A stretch of 27,784 nt of DNA, from NCBI GenBank assembly GCA_023255415.1, contig JALRIN010000034.1, positions 1 through 27,784 of the forward strand, read 5' to 3'. Shown one piece after another: positions 14,987 through 21,192 of the stretch; the stretch's first letter is position 1, and the number at the start of each line of letters is the position of its first letter. The notes below the pieces were generated by a model. That model did not search any database, was not told the DNA's origin, and saw nothing but the letters and a program-made list of their open reading frames with translations. The stretch comes from Cypionkella sp. Lineage in GTDB: Bacteria > Pseudomonadota > Alphaproteobacteria > Rhodobacterales > Rhodobacteraceae. A program made the position numbers and the translations under genes.

Positions 14987-15988
14987 ATGGCAGAAGCTGG
15001 ATTGAACGAGGTGCTGCGGCGCAAGATTGCGGCACAGCGCGCAGCACAGGCCGAGGGTAGCCCGGGCGCGGATCGCTCTTGGCGCATGGCCTTGGCACGG
15101 TCGGCGCGCGATGCGCTTGGGCTGGCGCTGGATGTGACGGGGTTGCGGATCAAAACCCAATCTTTGGCCGAAGTGTTGGAACTGCCCTTTGATCATGCGC
15201 TGATCTCGGTTTTGCAGGGCCCGGCCGAGGGCATGGGCCTGATGCTGATGACGCCCGAAGTTTTGGCTGCTGTGATCGAGGTGCAGACCTATGGCAAAGT
15301 CGGCACCACGCCGGTTGATCCGCGCAAACCCACCCGCACCGATGCGGCCATGGTCGCGCCACTGCTGGATGCAGCCCTGATCGAATTGGAACAGCAATTG
15401 GTCGAAGAGGCAGATCTGGTTTGGGCGGGCGGCTTTCGCTATGCCTCGTTCTTGGATGATGCGCGCCCCTTGGGGCTTTTGATGGAAGACATCAGCTACC
15501 GGCTGCTGAGTGCAGAGGTGTCATTGGGTTTGGGCGCGCGGAAGGGGGCTATTTACATGGCGTTACCGGCCAAGGGGCGCGGATTGGGCCCCGCCTACGC
15601 CAGCCCTGCGCAATTGGAAGATACGGTTGGCGCGCAAAGTTTCAGCCAGGATTTCGCGGCACAGGTCGATGCGTCAGCCTGTGTGCTCGAGGCGATTTTG
15701 GCACGGGTGTCGCTGCCTTTGGGGCAGGTGATGGCACTGAATGTCGGGGCGGTTGTGCCCTTGGGGCGCGCCACAATCGACCGGCTGGGTCTGAGCGGCA
15801 TCAACGGTGCGCAATTGACCGAAGGCAAGCTGGGCCAACATCGCGGCATGCGCGCGATTCGGCTGTCTTTGCCGCAAGGCGATGCCAATTGGCAGGATAG
15901 CGCGGCCACAAGCTCACGCGACCTCGCGGCGTCGGCACAAGAGGATGAAATGCCCGACTTTGGCCTGCCGATGGCGCAGGTTGGTTGA
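14987..15988 (+). CDS. FliM/FliN-family (SpoA-domain) protein
   Basis: A 333-residue protein related to flagellar switch protein FliM. The middle region (LMTPEVLAAVIEVQTYGKV and TRTDAAMVAPLLDAALIELE, about 88-136) resembles the FliM core, and residues about 231-297 form a SpoA domain (VLEAILARVSLPLGQVMALNVGAVVPLGR...VRLG-like end). The N-terminal CheY-binding motif of true FliM (LSQDEIDALL type) is missing; it begins MAEAGLNEVLRRKIAAQRAA. ATG at 14987 has AAGGGGA six bases upstream. No other flagellar gene is near: it follows the SSF kinase after 58 bp. It may be an accessory or orphan switch homologue, or have a non-flagellar role. Its stop is directly against the stop of the convergent DUF442 gene. 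Confidence 0.8.
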   Translation: MAEAGLNEVLRRKIAAQRAAQAEGSPGADRSWRMALARSARDALGLALDVTGLRIKTQSLAEVLELPFDHALISVLQGPAEGMGLMLMTPEVLAAVIEVQTYGKVGTTPVDPRKPTRTDAAMVAPLLDAALIELEQQLVEEADLVWAGGFRYASFLDDARPLGLLMEDISYRLLSAEVSLGLGARKGAIYMALPAKGRGLGPAYASPAQLEDTVGAQSFSQDFAAQVDASACVLEAILARVSLPLGQVMALNVGAVVPLGRATIDRLGLSGINGAQLTEGKLGQHRGMRAIRLSLPQGDANWQDSAATSSRDLAASAQEDEMPDFGLPMAQVG

Positions 15989-16423
15989 TCAGGGCCGGTT
16001 CGGGGCTGCCATCGCATCAAGCTGGGCGCGCAGCGGTTCCAAGTTATAGCCGTAACGCGCCGGAATCGCGATCAAATCATCGGTTGGCATCTGGCCCGCA
16101 TGCGCCAGCGCCCAAACCACCGAACTGCGGTTGCCCGAGGCGCAATAGGCAAAAACCGGTGTTTGGGCGGCTGCCAAAACCTCGGCTTGGGTGGTGACAT
16201 TGGCCAGGGTGATCGCGCCACCGATCACCGGATTGGCAACAAAGATCAGGCCCAAAGCCTCGGCCGCGCGGCGCATCACATCGGTTTGCAGATCGGCGGG
16301 AATTTCGGCGTCAGGACGGTTGTCGATCACCACACCAAAGCCCGCGGCCTTGATTGCGGCCAGATCGGCGATCTCGATCTGCGGCGAGACGGCATAGCTG
16401 GGGGTCAGGGCGCGAAGTTGCAT
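15989..16423 (-). CDS. DUF442 / TIGR01244-type sulfur transferase or phosphatase-like protein
   Basis: A 144-residue single-domain protein with a dual-specificity-phosphatase-like fold. The active-site loop FAYCASGNRSSVVWAL contains the CX4-5R signature (Cys94, Arg99), and NRPDAE at 35-40 is the family's N-terminal signature. Such domains occur fused in front of the metallo-beta-lactamase domain in Blh proteins of rhizobia, where they are thought to act in persulfide handling. Here it is a separate gene directly downstream of a Blh-type protein (91 bp gap). ATG at 16423 follows CCCGAGGACATC with a fair GAGG site. Its stop abuts the FliM-like stop with no gap. Sulfur transferase is favoured over phosphatase because of context. 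Confidence 0.85.
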   Translation of the reverse strand: MQLRALTPSYAVSPQIEIADLAAIKAAGFGVVIDNRPDAEIPADLQTDVMRRAAEALGLIFVANPVIGGAITLANVTTQAEVLAAAQTPVFAYCASGNRSSVVWALAHAGQMPTDDLIAIPARYGYNLEPLRAQLDAMAAPNRP

Positions 16424-16514
16424 GATGTCCTCGGGGTTTGTCAGGGTTGAGCGAAGCTTAGCGCCGCGCGTGCCGCGATAAAAGCCCCGAATGCCAGCGC
16501 CGCGCCTTGCAAGG

Positions 16515-17378
16515 TTATAGCCGGTTCAGCGGCACCTTAAGATAAGATTGCCCGTCGTCTTCGGGTTCGGGCATATGGCCCGCACGCATGTTGATTTGCA
16601 GCGACGGAATGATCAGCCGCGGCATCGCGAGCGTCGCATCGCGCTTTTCGCGCAGGGCAATGAAATCGCGCTTTTCCGCACCGCCGCCGACATGGATGTT
16701 GCGGGCCTTTTGCTCGCCCACGCTGGTCTGCCAAGCATAAACCTCGCGGCCCGGCGCTTTGTAATCATGGCCGACAAAAATGCGGGTGGTATCGGGCAGG
16801 GCAAGGATGCGCTGAACGCTGTCAAACATCACCTCGGCCGATCCGCCGGGGAAATCGCAGCGCGCGGTGCCAAAATCGGGCATGAACAGCGTGTCGCCCA
16901 CAAAGGCGGCATCGCCGATCACATAGGTCAGGCAGGCTGGCGTATGGCCGGGGGTATGCATGATATCAACGCGCATTTGGCCGATCATCACCGCGTCGCC
17001 CTCGTGGAACAGCTGGTCAAATTGCGACCCATCGCGGGCAAAGCGGGTGCCTTCGTTGAAAATCTTGCCAAAGGTATTTTGCACCGTGGTGATGTGGTCG
17101 CCAATGCCGATCTTGCCGCCCAAACGTTCTTGGATATAGGGCGCGGCCGACAGATGGTCGGCATGGACGTGGGTTTCTAAAATCCATTGCAGATCAAGAT
17201 CCTGATCTTGGATATGTGCAATCACCGCATCGGCCGAGCGGGTGTCGGTGCGCCCCGAGGCATAGTCGAAATCCAGCACAGAATCGATCACCGCGCAGGC
17301 CCGACCTTCTGGCTCGCGGACCAGATAGGTTATGGTATTGGTGGCCTCGTCAAAAAACGCATGCACGGCGGGGGTCAT
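16515..17378 (-). CDS. Persulfide dioxygenase-type metallo-beta-lactamase protein (Blh/ETHE1-like)
   Basis: A 287-residue MBL-fold iron enzyme of the ETHE1/Blh persulfide dioxygenase group, which oxidises glutathione persulfide to sulfite. Ligand motifs are complete: THVHADH (residues 69-75), MHTPGHTP (His145), VGDTLFMPDFGTARCDFPGG (Asp162) and FVGHDYKAP (His204). ATG at 17378 is chosen because AAGGAG lies six bases upstream; the frame is open 54 bases earlier. It is the first gene of a two-gene minus-strand unit with the DUF442 gene. In the 163-bp divergent promoter region a SqrR-like dyad sits 45 bp upstream of the start, and a sqrR gene lies at 25251 in this window, so control by sulfide or polysulfide is likely. 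A glyoxalase II role is less likely because of the Blh-type DFGTARCDFPGG segment. Confidence 0.9.
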   Translation of the reverse strand: MTPAVHAFFDEATNTITYLVREPEGRACAVIDSVLDFDYASGRTDTRSADAVIAHIQDQDLDLQWILETHVHADHLSAAPYIQERLGGKIGIGDHITTVQNTFGKIFNEGTRFARDGSQFDQLFHEGDAVMIGQMRVDIMHTPGHTPACLTYVIGDAAFVGDTLFMPDFGTARCDFPGGSAEVMFDSVQRILALPDTTRIFVGHDYKAPGREVYAWQTSVGEQKARNIHVGGGAEKRDFIALREKRDATLAMPRLIIPSLQINMRAGHMPEPEDDGQSYLKVPLNRL

Positions 17379-17423
17379 TGCAGTCTCCTTTGGCTTTGAG
17401 GCTAAGATAGGCGCGCGCTCCAT

Positions 17424-17443
17424 ACATTTCAATAACAGAATGT
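17424..17443. promoter_or_regulatory. SqrR/BigR-like operator candidate
   Basis: ACATTTCAATAACAGAATGT is an inverted repeat (ACATT/AATGT perfect). Its core ATTT-N8-GAAT (17426-17441) differs at one base from the ATTC-N8-GAAT motif reported for Rhodobacter capsulatus SqrR. It lies 45 bp upstream of the persulfide dioxygenase start, a position suited to repression. Confidence 0.5.
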
Positions 17444-17452
17444 GTGATAGTT

Positions 17453-17466
17453 TTGATGTGGATCAA
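17453..17466. promoter_or_regulatory. FNR/FnrL binding site
   Basis: TTGATGTGGATCAA matches the FNR consensus TTGAT-N4-ATCAA at every defined position. The centre (17459.5) is about 31 bp before a CATATT at 17488-17493 that could be a -10 element for rightward transcription, giving a start near 17501 and the classic -41.5 activator spacing. It lies in the divergent region between the persulfide dioxygenase and the 56-residue protein gene. Confidence 0.75.
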
Positions 17467-17541
17467 TGCTGCAAAACCATGAGGCGGCATATTGGGGCCA
17501 TGATCAGCATGGCCGCAGCTTTGCGGCGCAAGGAGGCGAAG

Positions 17542-17712
17542 ATGGCGAAAATAGCCGAAACTCCCGCAGCCCGCAGCAGCTTAGCGCTGCTTTTGGTGCA
17601 GATGCAGGCCTTGGCAACCGTGATCCCGACGCTGGGTTCGCAAATGGTGCCGGCCGATGGCGCAACACGTGAGCGTGATTTTGAAGCGAAATTTGACAAT
17701 ATACCGGCTTGA
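17542..17712 (+). CDS. Small 56-residue hypothetical protein behind an FNR box
   Basis: A 56-residue protein starting MAKIAETPAARSSLALLLVQ and ending EAKFDNIPA. ATG at 17542 has AAGGAGG five bases upstream, one of the best ribosome sites in the window; the longer open frame further upstream lacks one and crosses the promoter region. It has one amphipathic or weakly hydrophobic stretch (residues 13-33) and an acidic end; no signal peptide or cysteine is seen. I do not recognise the family. The perfect FNR site centred 82 bp before the start and the strong ribosome site argue that it is real and induced when oxygen is low. The FadJ-like gene follows after 79 bp, so the two may be co-transcribed. 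Confidence 0.7.
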   Translation: MAKIAETPAARSSLALLLVQMQALATVIPTLGSQMVPADGATRERDFEAKFDNIPA

Positions 17713-17791
17713 ACCGCAGCCGAAGCGTTTGATGGGATTGCCTTGAGGCCAGCTTGACCGCTTAATAGCGCATCGGTCGGTGGAGCAGGCA

Positions 17792-19603
17792 ATGGATCAA
17801 GAGACCCAAACAGCGCTTCTGCGTCAAGAACGGCGCGGCAAGGTGATGCTTTTGAAAATGGCGATGCGTCCGGTTAATGCGCTGACCGTCGCGTTGCGTG
17901 CGGCTTTGACGCAGGCGCTTGTGGCGGCGCAGGCCAATGCCGAGGTGCAGGCAATCGTAATTTGCTCTGACATCGGGGTGTTTTCTGCAGGCGGCGATAT
18001 GCCGGGTTTGGCGCAGGTAAAGGGTCAGATGCTGGCCGATCTGTGTCTGGCCATCGAGGCGAGCGATAAACCTGTGGTTGTTGCGTTGAATGGCAGCGCT
18101 GTTGGTGCGGGGCTAGAACTTGCTTTGGCGGCGCATTATCGTGTGGCTCTGGCAGGCACGGGCTTTGGCCTGCCCGATGTCAGGCTGGGCGCGGTTCCCG
18201 GGGCAGGGGGCACGCAACGCTTGGCGCGACTGGTGGGGGCGCAAGCCGCACTGCAAGTGCTGCTGGAGCCCGTCACCCTGACGGCGACGCAGGCGCTGAC
18301 GATTGGCTTGGTGGACCAGGTGGTCGAGCAAAAGCTGCTGGAGGTTGCGGTCGAGGCCGCACTTGGGTTGATCGCGCGGGCGCAAACCACAGGTCTGCCA
18401 CGTGCGATGCAGCGGCGCGATGGTCTGCGTGATGGCAAGGCCTTTCATGCCGCCGTGATGGCTGCGCGTGCCAAGGCAGCGGGCGGGTTTCTGCGCGCGC
18501 CGCAGCGCGCGATAGACTGTGTCGAAGCGGCGCAGCTTTTGTCGCCAGATCAAGGGCTTGCCTTTGAAGCCGCTGCCCATGCCGAACTGATCAATAGCCC
18601 AGAAGCCCAGGGTCTGCGGCATGCGTTTTTGGCCGAACGGCGGGCGCTTGCGGTGCCCAAGGATCTGGCCGCGCTTGGCACTGCGCGGCTTGCGGCGGTG
18701 ACGATTTGGGGCGCGGATGGCATTGTGTCGGATGTGGCCGCCCAAGCTTTGGCGGCGGGGATGCGGGTTTGCATCGTCGACCCGCGGCACGACGCGCTAA
18801 GTGCCTGCCTCAAACGGATCGCAGTGCGTCAGGCCGAGGCGGTCAGCGCCGGACGTCAGACGGCAGCGGCGCGGGATGCCGATTGGGCGCGGCTGCAAGG
18901 CGCGCAAGACCCCGAGCGGCTGGCGGGCGCTGGATTTCTGCTGGCCAGCCCAACGGCGGGGCCGGTTCCGCCGGCGGCTGTGCAGCCGGTGGTTTTGGGC
19001 GCGCTTGAACCCGGTGCTGCCATAGTAGAACTGGGGCTGACGCCGGCGCAGGCGGGACGTTTGTCAGAACTGAGCCAGACCGGGCAGGCCGCGCCCGCTT
19101 TGGTGGCGCAGGCGCTTGGCTTTGGGCGGCAGCTTGGCTGGCGGGTGGTGCTTGCGGGGGCTGGAGGGCCGATTGACAAGCGTTTGCGCTCAGCCTTGAC
19201 GATGGCCATCGCAGGTCTGCAACAACAGGGCGTGCCGCATGGAGCGATCATCGCAGCGCTTGGGTCCTATGGCATGGGTATCGGCAGCGCGGGGCGACCT
19301 GCGGATGGCGAAAAAATATTCGAGACCTGCCTTGCCGCCCTGACCAACGAGGGCGCGCGGCTGGTCGAGGCAGGGGTTGCACGCCAACCCAGTGATGTCG
19401 ATGCGGTCAGCGTGATGACGGGCATGTTTCCGCGATGGTTGGGGGGGCCGATGTTTCTGGCCGACCGCAGCGGGCTTTTGGTGGTGCGTGCGCAGTTGCG
19501 GGCTTTTGCCGAAACTCAGCCGCAGCTTTTTACGCCGAACCCCCTGTTTGATAGGCTGATCTCGCAGGGGCGCGGTTTCGCGGCGCTAAACCGTCTTGGC
19601 TAG
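17792..19603 (+). CDS. FadJ-like enoyl-CoA hydratase protein with degenerate dehydrogenase half
   Basis: A 603-residue protein laid out like the multifunctional beta-oxidation protein FadJ/FadB but shorter (usual about 700). Residues 1-195 are a crotonase domain: oxyanion segments FSAGGDM (64-70) and GSAVGAGLELALA, with Glu109 at the first catalytic position. GLPDVRLGAVPGAGGTQRL follows, where the second catalytic Glu is Asp129. Residues about 300-440 correspond to the NAD-binding 3-hydroxyacyl-CoA dehydrogenase domain, but the GxGxxG loop reads WGADGIVSD and the HFF(S/N)P motif with the catalytic His is absent (VLGALEPGAAIVEL). Residues 500-560 keep the C-terminal signature (GVARQPSDVDAVSVMTGMFPRWLGGPMFLAD). 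ATG at 17792 has GGAG upstream; GTG 12 bases earlier is possible. Hydratase/isomerase activity is possible, dehydrogenase activity is doubtful. Confidence 0.82.
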   Translation: MDQETQTALLRQERRGKVMLLKMAMRPVNALTVALRAALTQALVAAQANAEVQAIVICSDIGVFSAGGDMPGLAQVKGQMLADLCLAIEASDKPVVVALNGSAVGAGLELALAAHYRVALAGTGFGLPDVRLGAVPGAGGTQRLARLVGAQAALQVLLEPVTLTATQALTIGLVDQVVEQKLLEVAVEAALGLIARAQTTGLPRAMQRRDGLRDGKAFHAAVMAARAKAAGGFLRAPQRAIDCVEAAQLLSPDQGLAFEAAAHAELINSPEAQGLRHAFLAERRALAVPKDLAALGTARLAAVTIWGADGIVSDVAAQALAAGMRVCIVDPRHDALSACLKRIAVRQAEAVSAGRQTAAARDADWARLQGAQDPERLAGAGFLLASPTAGPVPPAAVQPVVLGALEPGAAIVELGLTPAQAGRLSELSQTGQAAPALVAQALGFGRQLGWRVVLAGAGGPIDKRLRSALTMAIAGLQQQGVPHGAIIAALGSYGMGIGSAGRPADGEKIFETCLAALTNEGARLVEAGVARQPSDVDAVSVMTGMFPRWLGGPMFLADRSGLLVVRAQLRAFAETQPQLFTPNPLFDRLISQGRGFAALNRLG

Positions 19604-19614
19604 GCAGCGGCGTC

Positions 19615-19830
19615 TCAGGCCAAAATCACCCCCACCAAAACCGCCATCAAGCCAAGGAAAGACACCGCAAGCGCGCCCATGTTCAGCGCCACCACGCGCT
19701 GCATTTTGGCGCGCGCCTCGGCGTCTGGCAGATTGGCGCGCTTGATGCCAAGCACGATCCAGATGCACCAAAGCAGCCCCAAAATCCCCACGAGCGTAAG
19801 CACCGCACCGCCCCAGATCACGAAATGCAT
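19615..19830 (-). CDS. Small two-helix membrane protein, hypothetical
   Basis: A 71-residue protein with two transmembrane helices (about 3-24, HFVIWGGAVLTLVGILGLLWCIWIVLGI, and 48-70, NMGALAVSFLGLMAVLVGVILA) joined by a charged loop RANLPDAEARAKMQ. ATG at 19830 is chosen because GAGGAAATCCTG precedes it; the frame is open 57 bases earlier but without a better start. I do not recognise a characterised family. It is convergent with the FadJ-like gene (11 bp between stops) and divergent from gapR across 123 bp. Function unknown. Confidence 0.75.
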   Translation of the reverse strand: MHFVIWGGAVLTLVGILGLLWCIWIVLGIKRANLPDAEARAKMQRVVALNMGALAVSFLGLMAVLVGVILA

Positions 19831-19953
19831 CAGGATTTCCTCATTTTTTGCCAAATGCGGGGTAGCGCGAACCGTCCAAGCTTGCAAGGCCCGCTTGATC
19901 CTGCGGCAGTGGCCCTATAGGAACGGGGCAATCCTTGCAAAGCGAGCTTTCAA

Positions 19954-20199
19954 ATGAACGATGCCTATAGTGTAACCGCCGACGAATTGCGCCAGTTTAT
20001 CGAGCGCTTTGAACAGCTGGAATCCGAGAAAAAGGATGTCAGCGAGCAGCAAAAAGAACTGATGGCCGAGGCAAAAGGCCGGGGCTATGACACCAAGGTG
20101 ATGAAAAAGGTCATCGCCCTGCGGCGTCGCAAGCCTGACGAGATCGCCGAAGAAGAGGCGATTATCGAAATGTATAAATCCGCCTTGGGCATGCAATAA
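19954..20199 (+). CDS. gapR: GapR-family nucleoid-associated protein (DUF2312)
   Basis: An 81-residue alphaproteobacterial GapR protein. In Caulobacter this coiled-coil tetramer clamps overtwisted AT-rich DNA ahead of replication and transcription forks and stimulates topoisomerases. The first helix has the signature ADELRQFIERFEQLESEKKDVSEQQKELMAEAKGRGYDTKVMKKVIALRRRKPDE (residues 9-63), including GYDTK and the basic LRRRKPDE, followed by EEAIIEMYKSALG. The family is 80-90 residues, so it is complete. ATG at 19954 is used; the upstream GAGC is a weak ribosome site. It stands alone, closed by a bidirectional hairpin terminator. Confidence 0.95.
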   Translation: MNDAYSVTADELRQFIERFEQLESEKKDVSEQQKELMAEAKGRGYDTKVMKKVIALRRRKPDEIAEEEAIIEMYKSALGMQ

Positions 20200-20200
20200 C

Positions 20201-20228
20201 AAAGCGGGGGGCAAATGCCTCCCGTTTT
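20201..20228. terminator. Bidirectional terminator between gapR and the minus-strand gene
   Basis: CGGGGGGCA (20205-20213) pairs with TGCCTCCCG (20216-20224) with one G-T pair; flanking AAA and TTTT extend the stem and supply a T-run in each direction. It serves both convergent genes. Confidence 0.75.
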
Positions 20229-20229
20229 G

Positions 20230-21102
20230 CTACGCCGCCAAAAAGGTCACCCCAGGCATTTGCATGATGCGGGCGACGTCTTGGGCGTAAAGTTCTGACA
20301 GCGCGTCGACAACCTCTTGCGTCCAGCCGGGCATGTCAACTTCGGCCTCTAACACCTCGGGAATGGCGAATTTTTCTAAAAACGCCGAGACAATCTTACG
20401 CCGCTGCGCCACTGATGCGGGCGGGTGGCTGTTAAGGTAACTTTGCAACCGCGCCAGCCCCTCGGGTGGCATCAGGGTTGCCAGCAGATCATCGTCACCG
20501 CTAAGCGCTACCTCTTGCGGCAAGCCTGCCACGGCGCGCAGCACTTCTGGCCAGATCAGCGGCGTGTCTTCATCGCACCAGACCGTCAGCGGCACCCCGG
20601 GCGATACCCGCATGATACGCTCGATTGTGTCAGACCATGTCAGTTTGAAAATATCGGTCGCACCAAGAAAGTCTTCATAGCTTTTGGCGTCAATTCTTTG
20701 AAACAGCATTGGCAGAAACGTCGCCGGATTGCGAAGTGCCATAAAGAATTCAGCCTCGATCGCTGGAAAGATTTGGCTGAAGGCCTGCACCCTTTGACCC
20801 GCAACCGGATAAAGCTGCTTGTCCAAAACCCATGGCGGTAGCGACAAAAAGCTATCCCAAGACAGGATCAGCCGGTCTGCGATATCCAGCTCCAAAATTT
20901 TATCAAGGATCATGGCTTGGGTATTGGGATCTGCCGGCGCGCCTTTCAGCTCTTTGACCGTATCACGCAACAGATGACGATAGCGTTTTGGGCCGGGGAC
21001 CGAGACATTGTGTTTTGCCAAAATGTCACGATCTTTCAGCAGGCATTTCAACAGACGCTCTTCGTCGGTGAAATGCGCCCCGAGGTGGTAAACGATCCGC
21101 AT
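20230..21102 (-). CDS. Hypothetical protein, possibly sulfotransferase-like
   Basis: A 290-residue soluble protein. It begins MRIVYHLGAHFTDEERLLKCLLKDRDILAKHNVSVPGP, an arrangement like the start of P-loop sulfotransferase-type proteins, but the PxTGTT-like phosphosulfate loop is replaced by GAHFTDEERL. FMALRNPATFLPMLF (about 140-154) resembles the second PAPS-binding segment. No signal peptide or transmembrane helix is seen. ATG at 21102 is the first codon of the clearly structured region. It is convergent with gapR and divergent from the FbpB-type permease across 90 bp. The sulfotransferase link is tentative; a catalytic role would need a functional PAPS loop, which I cannot see. Function unknown. 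Confidence 0.7.
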   Translation of the reverse strand: MRIVYHLGAHFTDEERLLKCLLKDRDILAKHNVSVPGPKRYRHLLRDTVKELKGAPADPNTQAMILDKILELDIADRLILSWDSFLSLPPWVLDKQLYPVAGQRVQAFSQIFPAIEAEFFMALRNPATFLPMLFQRIDAKSYEDFLGATDIFKLTWSDTIERIMRVSPGVPLTVWCDEDTPLIWPEVLRAVAGLPQEVALSGDDDLLATLMPPEGLARLQSYLNSHPPASVAQRRKIVSAFLEKFAIPEVLEAEVDMPGWTQEVVDALSELYAQDVARIMQMPGVTFLAA

Positions 21103-21192
21103 AACTAACTATACCTGATAACTGCTTTGTTCTTGGGGCCAGTATAACCGCTTTTCTTTACAGGGAAACCGGTTTCGGATAAGTCGAACGAT

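Noticed and set aside
16424..16514. A short hydrophobic frame (GAALAFGAFIAARAALSFAQP) on the minus strand between the persulfide dioxygenase and DUF442 genes
   Set aside because: It has only a TTG start without a ribosome site and about 24 codons; it may be a chance frame or a remnant of a membrane protein, but this cannot be supported.
17332..17541. Longer N-terminal extension of the 56-residue protein
   Set aside because: It would run through the start of the persulfide dioxygenase gene and the FNR and SqrR-like sites, and has no ribosome site, whereas ATG 17542 has AAGGAGG.
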